Of a stretch of DNA of 64,000 nucleotides, positions 1 to 13,400 are shown piece by piece (position 1 is the stretch's first letter; each line of letters begins with the position of its first letter). This stretch comes from Tiliqua scincoides. Lineage: Eukaryota; Chordata; Lepidosauria; Squamata; Scincidae. The position numbers were made by a program, and so were the translations under genes. Under the pieces are notes generated by a model, which saw only the letters and a list, made by a program, of their open reading frames with translations, was not told the DNA's origin and did no database searches. The stretch spans positions 62,590,256 to 62,654,255 of the forward strand of contig NC_089821.1 of the NCBI RefSeq assembly GCF_035046505.1, in the 5' to 3' direction.

Positions 1-685
1 CGTCCGCGGGCTCTGCGGTGGAAGCGGAGAAGGAAGCAGAGTGGAGGGGTGTGGACGGCAGGGACGTGTGGTGGGTGGGGGAGCAGGTGAGGCGGAGCCT
101 CCCCGGAGTCCTTCCAGAAGTGCTGCCACCCTGTGAGGCGCCGGGGCACCCACGACCCACACGCAGAGTGTGAAGAGCGCAGAGCATGTGGGTTGTGGGT
201 GCCTGGGCGCCTCACAAGGCAGTGGTGCTTTTCAAAGAACTCCAGGGAGGCTCTCCCTCACCTGCCTTCCCACCCACTGCACATCCCTGGTCTGAAAGGG
301 AAGGGGAAGCACAGGCTTCCCTTGTTTAGCAGTAGGTAGCAGGTGACAGGAATAGGCAACCCTGATGCAGAGACCTGTTCCGTAGATAACTGCCCCCCAT
401 GTGTCCCCATGTGAGTCCCATGTCCCCAGCTGTCCCCATGTGAGCTTGTGACAACTTTGAAACACTGAAAACTGATGAAACTCTGCTCTGGAGATAGACT
501 GTGTGTGAAATGAATGAGTTGATAGGTTACATGTTTCTAAAAATGCAACCCACATATATGTCAGGCCGCAAAATCAGGCTCCTCTTGTTCTGCCTTGGCC
601 TCAAAGCCATTGGCACAGGGTGCTTGGGAGTAAGATCACGCAGACAGGCAAATGTGGGGCAGGAAATCACACATGTCCTTTATCG

Positions 686-903
686 CAGTGATGTTCAACT
701 TTTTTAATCTCAGGGCACACTGACAAGGCACTAAAATTGTCAAGGCACACCATCAGATTTTTGCCAATTGACATTGCACACCATGCTGTTGGTGGGAGCT
801 TAAATCCTCCAATGGCCCTACTAATACTTCCCAAAACTCCCGTGGCACACCTGCAGACCATTCGCGGCACACCAGTGTGCCACATAGTGGTTCAAAATGG
901 CTG
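686..903. mobile_element. hAT-like MITE, copy A
   Basis: 218-bp element beginning CAGTGATGTTCAAC and ending in the related inverse GTGGTTCAAAATGGCTG, with GGCACAC-rich interior. The same family occurs in opposite orientation at 13264-13492. Duplicated with the segment at 30522-30739. Confidence 0.65.
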
Positions 904-1149
904 CTTTACCATATATTAGAATAGATTATAGCAGGCAGGGGACCCTGTTTAGATCATTTGAATAATGTAAATGGAATCATATTCTCTATCCAAGATTATA
1001 TTGTCCATGAGATAAGGAAAGAGATGGATCAATGATGTGAAGGGAAATTTAACTGAGGTTAATAGAATCTGATCTGAGGATAATAGAATTTGATTTTTGT
1101 TCTCAAATCATAATTGCAATCTGTTTATGTGGGAAGTTGGTGAGATGTA

Positions 1150-1287
1150 CAGCCCAATCTTAAACAACTTTCCAACCTTGATGTAGCCATGCCAACAGGA
1201 TGCATGCTGCAAGCAGTCACAGAGGCCTCCTCAAGGTAAGGGAGCATTGCAGCTGCATCGGTGCTAGAAAGTTGGTTGAGATTGGTC
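1150..1287. mobile_element. Short MITE of the CCAATC-ended family (A)
   Basis: Ends are inverse to each other (AGCCCAATCTTAAACAACTTT and AAAGTTGGTTGAGATTGG). About 138 bp. Duplicated at 31351-31488. Confidence 0.55.
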
Positions 1288-1552
1288 AATTTGTATACTA
1301 ATTGCTTTAATTTATTTAAGCATCTTGAAGCATGGATGTGTGGGACACCTGCTTCAGGCTACAATCCTATCCACACTTTCCTGGGAGTAAACCCCATTGA
1401 CTATAGTGGGACTTACTTCTGAGTAGACATGCTTAGGATTGGGCTTTCAGTCTGTTAACTATCTAAGAAATTTGAAGAAAGAATGAAAAATTTCTGATGA
1501 CCGAACAGATGCTGTTTCAGGGGAGTGGATGGAATTTAACTGGTATGTATTA

Positions 1553-2099
1553 CAGCCCAATCCAGTGCTGGGCTTATGCTGACGGATCAATCAATCAATA
1601 ATTTATTACGGTCGCTGACCAGTACAAGCTGACAGATCTCATGATCCGTCAGCATAAGCTTTGTTCCTACACTGTGAAAACTGTGCCATCATTGTGCACT
1701 TAAGAGCCACCGGCACAACCAGCTGGAGACCTTGTGCACACCAGACACTCCTAGATACCCTGCTGGAGCAGGTAAGGTGGCAGCAGAGGCACTTCCAGGG
1801 GTGATTAGGGTTGAGAAGGGGCTGAACTGCGAGCGGGAGGGGTGGATCTCAGCAGAAGCAGTGCGCACCAAGATTTAAAAAAAAAACTCCTTTTCCAGTC
1901 CAAAAACATCAGACTTACACCAGCTGAAAAGCATAGGACAGGAGACTCACTGGAGGCCACTGGGTCTTTAGGTGGTAAATAAAAAAGATGTTTACTTACA
2001 CATTCCGGGCCTTCTTGTGCCCCCTCCCACAATAGCATGCAGTGTGCATTCTGTAAGCAGCAGTACATGTTCTGGGTTGGCAGAGGATAGGATTGGGCT
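1553..2099. mobile_element. MITE of the CCAATC-ended family (A)
   Basis: Begins CAGCCCAATCCAGTGC and ends GATAGGATTGGGCT, inverse ends. About 550 bp, no coding capacity. The interior differs locally from the B copy (31754-32274) by an extra segment near 1588-1630. Confidence 0.5.
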
Positions 2100-2778
2100 A
2101 CTAGGTGATTCTGATTTCTTTTCACATAATCGGTACTCATGAAGTGTCCTGTTCCTGAAGAAAGGAGGATAGTCTTTGAAAGGGGCCAGGAGGTGGGGGA
2201 AGCAGGTAGGAGGCATTCTTTTATGGGGGGGGGGGGGAGTGATTTATACCAGATGGTGTATACAGTACCAGTCCTTTCTTCACTCTGTGATTCCTAAAGA
2301 GCAATTTCATGTTGATTGCCAATAGCATAGTTTTGACTAATCAGTTTGCTTAGTGGTATGCATAAGGGTGGGTGAGAGCGATGATGTGTTTTTAGTGGTC
2401 CTATATAGCATTTCCTTTTCTGTACTGCTAATGAATGCATAAACTTTAAGAGGTTTTGATATCTTTAGTCAGATTTTATTAGACACCAGGGTTTGTCCCA
2501 AACAATTTGGACAACTGTGAAAAACTTACTTGAAGGATGAATTGCTTTTGTTTCCAAACTCCTTTTTCTGTTGTGTTATGCTGGGGAGAACTTGCAGCTT
2601 CTGCCCACAATGAGGTCCTGTTACTGGCAAATCTAATGTGCAAAATTACCCTGTCTTTGCATATCTTACCAAACATTTGTATGGGGTACAGGAGAAATCT
2701 GTCCATAGCTTCATCTGATTGCTGATTTTCTTTTTAAATCTGTTTGCTATCTCTGTTCATGGATGCTGTTTGAATCAG

Positions 2779-4453
2779 GTTACAGGAAGAAATACAGAGA
2801 ACATGTCAGGAAGAAATACCAGGCGCCAGAAGATGGGAAGTCTTGCCCTGGGGTCCATGTGCCATTCAGTGAACCTTACACAAAACTAATTAAGGCAAGT
2901 GAAGAGGATGGAGCGGATGAATTCCTGCAGAGGCGATGGAGACATAGAGGGATGGTGCCTGAGCAAATGGCTGCGACCAGCATAGACGCCCTGTTCAGTA
3001 GTGACAGCAGCATGGCGGAGACTGTCGTGCTACTGGGAATGGCTGGGGTGGGAAAGACCACGATGGCCAGAAAGATCCTGCTAGACTGGGCCAGTGGGAG
3101 GCTTTTTCCAGAACGCTTCGATTCTGTTTTCTACATAAGCTGCAGGCAGCTGGATCTGGTGAAGGGACAGGCTAGTTTGGCTGACTTGATTTTAAAGAAT
3201 TACCCTGAACTGACTCCAGAAGAAGCTATAAAAGAACTTCTGATGAATCCCAACAAACTCCTCTTCATAATGGATGGCTTCGATGAGCTGAATAGTTCTA
3301 TTGAGCTGCAAGAAGACAATCTAAGTATCAGTCCCTGTGGGAAGAATCCATTGAGTGTCCTTCTGAATGGTTTGCTCACCAAGAGGGTTTTTCCTGAGGC
3401 CTGCTTGCTGATCACGACCAGGCCAAACGCCTTGGGCAGCCTGGAGAACTGTTTGCAGTCCCCTCGCTATGTGGGGTTGTTGGGATTCACTGCAAAGGGT
3501 AGAGAAGAATATTTCCACCAGTTCTTTGGGGATAAAAAATTAGTGGCCCAGGCGCTTAATTACATCAAGAGGAATGAGGCTCTCCTTGCCATGTCCTTTG
3601 TACCTGGTGTTTGCTGGATCATCTGCACTGTGACGAAACAGGAGCTGGAAGGGAGCAGAGGAGATCTTTCTCAGGTGCCTGACAAAGTCACAGCAGTGTA
3701 TGCGCTTTATCTCTCCCATTTGTGTGCATCTCCCTGCAATAGTGCTGAGCGCCAGAATCTGAGAGGACTTTGCTCGTTGGCTGCTGAAGGAATCTGGAAA
3801 AAGAGAATCTGGTTCAAGGCAGAAGAAATCCAGAAGCCAGGTTTGGCTCCCTTCGATTCTCTCCCTCCCACATGGTCTGAGAATCTCTTCCAGAGAGATC
3901 CCAATTCTGATGACATCTATAGCTTCGTCCACCTTAGTGTGCAAGAGTTTCTTACAGCTTTGTTCTATGTTTTTGAAGATGAAGCCAAAGATTCTGAGAC
4001 TGCTAAGCAAGAGACAAAAGTATTGCTGGAAAGCAAAGATCAAGGGGATTTGAGTTTAATTGTACTGTTCATGTTTGGCCTTTTAAACAGAAAAATCACG
4101 AAATACGTCCAAGAACAGTTTGGATGGAAAATGTCATCTGCAATTCAGGGTGATCTGCTGGAGTGGTTTAAAGGGCACACACAAATTAACTCAGTTTTTC
4201 AAAATTACGATCAGCTGGAGCGTTTCCATTTTTTGTATGAGATCCAAGAAAAGGAGTTTGTTCAACATGCACTCAGTCATTGGACTGAACTAAAAATGGA
4301 CTGGTTGAAATTCACCCCACTGGATCAAGCAGCTCTCTCCTTTTGTGTGAAGCACTGCTTAAATTTGGAGACTCTTTCTTTATACACGTGCTCATTTCTA
4401 TCAAAAGGCCCTGAAGCCAAAGAACTTCCAACCCTTCCCAGTTCGTTATGCCA
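2779..4453 (+). CDS. Gene A FISNA-NACHT exon
   Basis: This 1675-bp exon encodes the NTPase core. The acceptor is the AG at 2777-2778 and the donor is CA|GTAAGT at 4453/4454. The N-terminal part carries the FISNA signature ([10 protein letters not shown], then SEPYTKLI). Walker A is GMAGVGKTT and Walker B is [11 protein letters not shown]. The NLRP winged-helix/HD2 signature [16 protein letters not shown] follows. Length and motif spacing match the single large NACHT exon of NLRP genes. The open frame extends 16 bases upstream of the acceptor to an ATG at 2763, so initiation inside an unspliced exon is a less likely alternative. Against gene B's exon I count about 33 substitutions and one 6-bp length change, most of them amino-acid changing. 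Confidence 0.93.
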
Positions 4454-7400
4454 GTAAGTCATATTGGAACCTTTACATTGATTTTGAGCAGCTATTTATA
4501 TTATTATTTTTACCTTCTGATAACAAACATTATCCCAAGTTCTGTGAGTACCAGTGCAGTTAAATTGACTTGCCCTTAGCTTTACGCTAGCAAGAGAAAT
4601 CTACTGTTTTTATTTTAAAAAATGGAAAAACAAAAAAGGCAAACCAATACAATGCCTCAGTCTTCTTCTTGCTTCTCCCCTCCATACCCGCATTAAGCCA
4701 GTGCTAAACTACAGAGCAGGGTAGCCGTACTTGCTTAACACAAGAGCCACATAAGGTAAACTTCAGATGTTTGAGAACTGCAATATTTAAGAAACATTCT
4801 ATTCTTATATACATTTAGTCACCACAAACATTAAATGTAGGTTTTAACCCAGCGAACTTTCAGTTTATATCTGGCAAATAACTGGAAAGCTTGGAAAAAA
4901 AATTTATTTATCTTTTATGTTAATAGTCATACAAAATGAAGCTCAGCCTGCATATTTCTGCAAATCGCACATGATATGTCAAAGGGCCACATACGGCTCA
5001 CAAGCCACAGTTTGGCCACCTTGCTATAGAAGGTCACGGGTGGAGGATCCTGACAAAGTGCGGACCACCATTGGTCATAACATGGCCCTTTCCTGCCCTG
5101 TTAATTGTGTGTTTAATATTGTTTCTTTGGATGATGTGACGATTCTGTTTCTGAGAGCACCACCTTTCAGATTTGGCATTGTTCTCATTAATATTAAGAT
5201 TCAATTCATTGTTCCTTTCCCTAGGTCACTGGTTCTCAAACTGCTCAGGTGTAAAACTCCTGAGTTAAGTCTTTGTGGGGGAAGGGGCAAAGGCAGCGAC
5301 GCAACCCCCAGGATCGCGTTGCTAACGGGGACGAAGGGAGGGTGTTTTTCCTTCCAGAGGTCTGCTGCAGGTGCAGGAGTTGCAGGGAGCCCCGCGCAGC
5401 CCTCTGCAGGGCTTCTCAAAGTCCTAGAACGTTGGAAAAAAGCTATCACAAACCACTTCCTGGTTGCAGTTGCAAACCAGGGATGATTTGCGATCGTTTT
5501 CCCCCAATATCCTGGGGGTATCCTGGGGTACCCCCCTGGGCATCCCCCAATATCCTGGGGTATCCCCCAATATCCTGGGGGTAGCGTCGCTGCCTTTGCC
5601 CCCTCCCCCTCAAAGACTTACCTTGGATATTTTACTCCCAAAAAGTTTGAGAACCACTTGTCTAGGGATCCTGGGGATCGCATTGCTGCTTCTCCCCTTC
5701 CCCCACCCTTTAAAGAGGAAGTATTACAGGAGCTGGTGGGTCACAACCCACCATTTTGAGTACCACTGCCCTAGTTATAAATACACCTAATGCAACCATC
5801 CGGGAATACAGTAATTGCATCTACCTGATGTCTGCATATGTTGGCAGTACAGTCTGGTGGCAGAACTTGGTTGGGAAGCGGGGAAGAGATGGGGTAACCG
5901 AGTGGAGGGGCCTAGGGAAGTTGAGGTCTCTTCGAGGCAGTTTACAAAGCAAGGACACTAGCCTGAAGCAGCCCAAACAGAGTCCAGATCCCTGAAAAAG
6001 GACATGTCTACACCACACATTTAAACCTAATGGGTTTAACTCTCATGATGGACTCTCAGCCAAGGCAGTTTGAGGAAGTTCTCTGGAAGGCTGGGTCGCT
6101 TTAATGAAGAGTTCTCAGCATCCTTGTCAAACTACAATTTCCAGATTATTTAGAAGAAGCAGCAACAACTAAACTTGTTTCAAACCAGTTTAAAATACGT
6201 AGGGTAGATGACCATTAAAACCGTTTCCTGTCTCAATCAACAGAAAGTATAGAGTAATTAGTATGCTTATATTTCATGTGACACTCTTGTTATTTGGGAA
6301 AAAGAGTGAACTCTGTGGGGTGGGTTTTTCTTTTCTTCCTTTTTTTTTAGGCAGGTTCAGAAGACTCAGAAGCATTCAGAAATGCACTTGCTCTGCCAAG
6401 TACTAAAGGACTCCAAAAGCAAAATAAGGAAACTAGAGTAAGTCATGATTGCTTCTTTTCTCCCTTTCACTCCTGAGTTGTTTAGCAGCTGGTTCTGCTG
6501 TCAGGGATAACATGTAGATATTGCCTCCATCTTAAATGTGTGTTCTACGGAATCTAGCATCTAGGAAGGGCAAACCACACCTACTCTTTTGGGTAGCATT
6601 ACTTGATGGACTTATGGACCAATCTTACCCAGGCTTTATGCTGACAGATGTTGCAATCTGTCAGGATAAGGCCCAGACCGCTATGCGGCATCTGCTGCAG
6701 TGGTGCACAGGTCAGGGCCAAAAGCACAAATGACTGGAGGCCCTGCGCGTGCACCAATGACTCACATAGCTCCTTCCAGAGCAGGTAGATCAGCAGGGGG
6801 ACAGATCAGGGGAGGACTGAGATGGAGATTGGGCTCGGCCAGGGCAGCCATGGGTGGATCTTGGTAGCACTTGTGGCACTGAGATGCTATCCCCCCAACC
6901 TGGGCTCAGCACTTACCTTTAGACCTACCCAGATTTATGCCCGCAAGGGAGCTGGCATATTCCTGAGGAGGCCTATTGGGGATTAGAGAGTGGCAGAGTA
7001 GGTAAGTATAAGATTTCTGTACCTACCTCTCCATGGCTGCCTGGTCCTCAGCCAGTCTATAGCCTGAAGCAGAGGCTGCATCGGCACTAATGCGTGCTGT
7101 CTGCTGGCCCAGGATAGGGGAATAATAAAAGCTTCTTCAAATATGTTAGAAGCAGGAAACCTGCCAGAGAAGCGGTTGGCCCTCTGGATGGTGAGGGAGG
7201 GAAAGGGGAGATAAAGGGAGACTTAGAGATGGCAGAGAAATTAAATGAGTTCTTTGCATCTGTCTTCACGGCAGAAGACCTCGGGCAGATACCGCTGCCC
7301 GAACGGCCCCTCCTGACCGAGGAGTTAAGTCAGATAGAGGTTAAAAGAGAAGATGTTTCAGACCTCATTGATAAATTAAAGATCAATAAGTCACCGGGCC

Positions 7401-10400
7401 CTGATGGCATCCACCCAAGAGTTATTAAGGAATTGAAGAATGAAGTTGCAGATCTCTTGACTAAGGTATGCAACTTGTCCCTCAAAATGGCCATGGTGCC
7501 AGAAGATTGGAGGATAGCAAATGTCACGCCTATCTTTAAAAAGGGAAAGAGGAGGGACCCGGGAAACTATAGGCCGGTCAGCCTAACATCCATACCGGGT
7601 AAGATGGTGGAATGCCTCATCAAAGATAGGATCTCAAAACACATAGACGAACAGGCCTTGCTGAGGGAGAGTCAGCATGGCTTCTCTAAGGGTAAGTCTT
7701 GCCTCACGAACCTTTTAGAATTCTTTGAAAAGGTCAACAGGCATGTGGATGCGGGAGAACCCGTGGACATTATATATCTAGACTTTCAGAAGGCGTTTGA
7801 CACGGTCCCTCACCAAAGGCTACTGAAAAAACTCCACAGTCAGGGAATTAGAGGACAGGTCCTCTCGTGGATTGAGAACTGGTTGGAGGCCAGGAAGCAG
7901 AGTGTGGGTGTCAATGGGCAATTTTCACAATGGAGAGAGGTGAGAAGCGGTGTGCCCCAAGGATCTGTCCTGGGACCGTTGCTTTTCAACCTCTTCATAA
8001 ATGACCTGGAGACAGGGTTGAGCAGTGAAGTGGCTAAGTTTGCAGACGACACCAAACTTTTCCGAGTGGTAAAGACCAGAAGTGATTGTGAGGAGCTCCA
8101 GAAGGATCTCTCCAGACTGGCAGAATGGGCAGCAAAATGGCAGATGCGCTTCAATGTCAGTAAGTGTAAAGTCATACACATTGGGGCAAAAAATCAAAAC
8201 TTTACATATAGGCTGATGGGTTCTGAGCTGTCTGTGACAGATCAGGAGATCTTGGGGTGGTAGTGGACAGGTCGATGAAAGTGTCGACCCAATGTGCGGC
8301 GGCAGTGAAGAAGGCCAATTCTATGCTTGGGATCATTAGGAAGGGTATTGAGAACAAAACAGCTAGTATTATAATGCCGTTGTACAAATCGATGGTAAGA
8401 CCACACTTGGAGTATTGTGTCCAGTTCTGGTCGCCGCATTTCAAAAAAGACATAGTGGAAATGGAAAAGGTGCAAAAGAGAGCGACTAAGATGATTACGG
8501 GGCTGGGGCACCTTCCTTATGAGGAAAGGCTACGGCGTTTGGGCCTCTTCAGCCTAGAAAAGAGATGCCTGAGGGGGGGACATGATTGAGACATACAAAA
8601 TTCTGCAGGGGATGGACAGAGTGGATAGGGAGATGATCTTTACACTCTCACATAATACCAGAACCAGGGGACATCCACTAAAATTGAGTGTTGGGCGGGT
8701 TAGGACAGACAAAAGAAAAAATTTCTTTACTCAGCGTGTGGTTGGTCTGTGGAACTCCTTGCCACAGGATGTGGTGCTGGCATCTAGCCTAGACACCTTT
8801 AAAAGGGGATTGGACAAGTTTCTGGAGGAAAAATTCATTATGGGGTACAAGCCATGATGTGTATGCACAACCTCCTGATTTTAGAAATGGGTTATGTCAG
8901 AATGCCAGATGCAAGGGAGGGCACCAGGATGAGGTCTCTTGTTATCTGGTGTGCTCCCTGGGGCATTTGGTGGGCTGCTGTGAGATACAGGAAGCTGGAC
9001 TAGATGGGCCTATGGCCTGATCCAGTGGGGCTGTTCTTATGTTCTTAGGATTGGACCATTAGTTTTTCTTGAGCCAAAAGCAGCCAGATTGGGAAGGCCC
9101 TGCAGATGGGACTGTGGCAGGTGTCAAGATTTAAGATCCCTTTCACAATAGTCCCAGTCTGTGAGGAGCTCCAGTCTGACTGCCATTGGCTAAGGGATTA
9201 GTGCCACTCCAGCAGTACATTGTTTTCCACAACAAGATCGTTGGTTGGAAAAAGCAGCTGGCCAGTGTGCAGTTGCCATGTTGGCTCAGTTCAGTGCTGC
9301 CTTGCAGGTCCCCTTCCTTGCCTTTTCTGTACAAATATTAGAAGTCAGCTGTGGATAAAATGAACTGTGTCTGTGCCTGCTTAAAGTAGAGATGCTTTTA
9401 AAGCACTTTCAGATGTCATGTGCTTGCCTGTGGCATCTTCCTTTCTTTCCAGCACACTGGCATGAAGTTCCTGAGGAACTGAGAGCAAAAGTGTTTGCTA
9501 ACTCATCAGGAACGTTAAAAATAGTTTTGTGTGAACCATTGAAGAACCAAAGAAGGGAAAATGGATAGAGGGGCATTAAAATTCCCATGGAGTCAGCGCT
9601 GCCCTTGGGTGACCTGTGCACAAGGAACACCTGTGGCTGTGCACCTTCACAGACAAGACCCGCCCCAGTCAAAGAAAATCTGTTCACTGGATGCCCAGAA
9701 GAAAGAGCTGGGCTGACGGAAGTGCTTCTGTCCTCTTCCGTAGGCTTAATGGCTGTAAACTTACTGACGGCTGCTGTGCAGATCTCTCCACCGTTCTCTC
9801 TACAAATCAGATGCTGGCAGAACTGAACTTGCAGGCAGCTCGACTGAAGGATTCTGGACTGAAGTTCTTGTGTGAAGGCCTGACTCGTCCAAACTGCAAA
9901 GTGGAGAAGCTACGGTAAGCATGGCAGAAACTCCTTCTGTCTAACAATCCCAGCAGAATGAGAGCTTGTAGGTGGGGCATGACATCTGTTACATTCATGG
10001 GTGCAAAGTGCAATTCTGCAATTGTAACATGTCTTTGTTGTAGCAGAGTCTCACCTTCTTAGCTGCCGGTCCATCCTGGAGGAGCTAGAAATGACCCTGG
10101 AGCCTTAAAGACCTACCTTAGCTCTGAAACGTCTGTGGCAGGCACTGCAGTTTCTTACGGTCCTTCCTCTGTACATCAAGGATGTCTTTGGGAAGGAACA
10201 GGAAGTCCTTCTGCAGACGTTCTGTGTGATGTGAATCTTGTTTCTCATAATATAATGATGTTTTTCTCATTCAGTACATTCCAGCCCTCTGGCCGACGGC
10301 ATTCCTAATCTGCGTTTCCTATAGTTTCCATGTTATAGCTTCCTGCGTGGCTTTTGCTTTTAAAGCCTCCATTGTTAATTTTTGTTGTATCTGAAAAATT

Positions 10401-13400
10401 TATGCCTTGCTTTATCTCTTAATGCAAAACGTCTTCTAACGTCAACAACCATATAGTAAGAGCAAAGTTCAATGCAAAATACAAATATTTTTAAGCTATG
10501 GCCATTGCTACGGAATGAGAATCCGAAAAATATGAAGGAAAGACAGGTACTGACTGAACACCTGCTATCTCTTAGTAGAGGAACCAAAGATGTAGCATCT
10601 TCCTCACGTTAGCAGACCAGTCCTGTGGACTAGTTATGACAGTGGAACAGAGATCCCATACAGGCCATACACACAGTGCACTGCTGGCAGCCATTTTGGA
10701 GCCGCCACTGCAAATGGCAGTGGCCCACTACCTCAGCTGGTGACTTGCTTGAGAGTGGGTAGGACAGCGTGGGGGGCTGGATCCTTGGCAGGGAGGAAAA
10801 GGAAGTAGGCATTTTGGGGGAGGGACGAGAGAGCTGGGAGGGGGTGGATCCAATGGCAGTGGCACATGCTGGAATACATCCTCTCTTTTGAAAACCTCCC
10901 TGTCCCTGAGGTCACAGAGCGGATTTGGTAGTGGTTGCCTTGCCAGTGTACAGAGTCTTAGGGTCAAGCTACATGTGATATTTCAAGAGTTCCCAGCCTG
11001 GATGGGCTCAGTTCCCTTTTAGCAGCTTGCTTGTGATAATGGTAGGAGAGGATGGGGCTTAAACCTGTTCCCCATAATCCCTATATTTGAAGGAACCTCA
11101 CCTGGCTGATATTTACCCCATGGAAAAGTGCCCGTTGGTAGCAGGATGAATATCAAATGGATGGGAGGGGGTTCACAAAGCAAAGCCCCATTATGTCCCT
11201 TGCTGCTGAACTCCTGATCTTCGGAGACCCTGTTCCAGCTACTCTCAATGAAGGAAAAATGGAGTTGATCAGGGCTAATCAGATCACATGCAGTTTGGTC
11301 AACATTAGACTAGGGAATCTGTGGGCAGAATGGGAGAGGATTTTTCTCAGGGATCAGGTGTGCTCCCTGAGCGTAGCCAGCCCTGTAGTGCTTCCTGGAG
11401 TGGCACCTCCCTCTGCTGCTGTCTCCTGCCCAACTGCACAACAGCTGGGGGGAAAGTAGGCCCGCTGCTCTCCACGCAGTCCAAGTGGTGATGCTGATGT
11501 CAGTTGGTGTCTCACACCCTGTTTGCCAGGAGAAGCAATGAGGACTCACACAATCTCCACCCACATTCCTCTCTTTCAGGTTGTGGGGCTGTGACCGTGA
11601 CCGTTGCCTGACCCACGCTTGCTGCAGTGATCTCTCTGACGTCTTCAGTAGCAGCCAGACACTGACGGACCTGGCGCTGGATTACAATTCTTTCCTGGGA
11701 GACCAGGGAGTTCAGCTGCTGTGCAAAGGGCTGGAACATCCCTCTTGCCAGCTGCAGAGCCTGGGGTGAGTAGGCAGGTGGCTCCCTGTCTTGGTGAACA
11801 GTTTGGTCAAGCGCAGCTGGTGCAGGACAACTGCACCCTGGCAGTGCATAGAGAGAGGTGGAGAGAATTTAGTTCTGACATCTGACGGATCCCTCCCCCC
11901 ACTTGTTACATTTAGCCACATATTAGCACTTGCACATCTGGGGCACAAAGCCATCATTTTCAAACCAGGCAGCGTTTTTGTTTGGTTTTTCACAGCAGGC
12001 TGCATGGCTGCCTTTGCACCGTGTTCAGCATCCCCCCAGCTGTCTGAATGGAACATGGCTTATCCTGGCAAATGGCGTTTTACAGTTGTGTTGCAGAACT
12101 CTCTTTCAGGGGTGGCACAATTTAGAACTCCACCTGATGCCACCTCGAGTCTGCTGCTGTCACTTCCACACTACCAAAACAAAAAACCCCAACTGAACTC
12201 CACGTGTGGTCTTTGCAAACCCAGAAGTGCAGGACTTCCAGTCATTTTCCAAAGGACCACACCAATGACAGAGCTCCTTCATTGGCATGGTCCCTGTAAC
12301 TAAAGCCAAAGTCCCACTCTTCTGTGTTTGAGGAAGCCTCACAAGGAAGCTTGCTCTGTGCTCTTGGATGAAAACTTCCTTGGACTGTTCTTGGTGAGAA
12401 AAGAAACTGCATTAAACACAAGTAGAGATAATGGCTTGGGCTGTTCCAGCACAATGTGCGGTTGGTGTTTGCTCACCCTTCCTGCACAGACCTCTTCTGA
12501 CATGACACTGTTCACGTGTACCCATGTGAATGACTCTACGTGTGTTCGTTTTAAATGTTAGCATGTTGCCTGGCTGATTCAGTGTGTATGTGTTGCTGTA
12601 CGTACATTGAATGCAAAGTGGAAGGAGGGCACATCATGATACTCTGGGGCAGTCAATGAGGCATTATTATTTCAGGCCAGTCTCAAAGCAGCACTATTCT
12701 GACTCAGCCAGAAGGGACTTACTGGTGCCCGTTTTCACAGGAAGGGAGACGGATGGAATAGAAATGTCCAGGCAGATTAGAAAGGCAGCTCCCCTCCTCT
12801 TCTAGGCCACACTGCAGGCTGGAGACAGCTCATCTTCGCTATACAGCAGGGAGTCAAGGAGCAATTCCCAAAGTCGTGATCGTTTCCCACTCTTTCCCCA
12901 CGTAGGTTGGAACAGTGTTGCCTGACAGCTGCCAGCTGCCGGGATCTCACCCCTGTTCTCTGCACCAGCAAGATGCGGAAGCTGAACCTGGAAAGGAACA
13001 AACTGGGAGATGCAGGAGTGAAGCTGCTGTGCGAGGGCCTGAAATACCCAGGCTGCAAACTTCAGACTTTGTTGTGAGTGCAGGCTGAGTGAACAGGAGC
13101 AGGGCTCTGGCTGTCTTGCCTTGTTTTTGTCTATCATGCACAGGCTGGGGAGAAGCTGTCACAGATAAAGCCACCACAGGAGGCAGGGGGTTGGAGGCCT
13201 CTGCTCCATCACACTTCTGATCCAGATCTCAGTGCCACTGCTCCCCCCAGCATTGTGCTCTTGCAGCCATTTTCAACCACTGTGCCGTGGCATGCTGGTG
13301 TGCCATGAATGGTCTGCAGGTATGCCACAGGAGTTTGGGGGAGGGTCATTTATTAGCAGAGTCTTTGGGGGATGTGAGCCCCCCACCAACAGCATAGTGT

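Larger units (their letters stand above)
904..2778 (+). other. Gene A intron 1, visible 3' part
   Basis: Non-coding. Holds two CCAATC-ended MITEs (1150-1287, 1553-2099) and a poly-G run near 2226. No PYD-like exon seen. Confidence 0.6.

Noticed and set aside
2763-2778. ATG directly upstream of the NACHT acceptor as the real start codon
   Set aside because: Not excluded, but the AG at 2778 is in the exact phase used by the gene C PYD and linker exons, so splicing into this site is more likely.
3540-4043. 167-codon minus-strand reading frame across the NACHT exon (also 33713-34222 in B)
   Set aside because: Antisense shadow of a well-supported NACHT exon; no protein-like features.
11791-12303. 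170-codon plus-strand frame between LRR exons 2 and 3
   Set aside because: Intron sequence. The duplicate at 40205 breaks the frame with a stop at an early position, and splicing of the flanking exons is clear.
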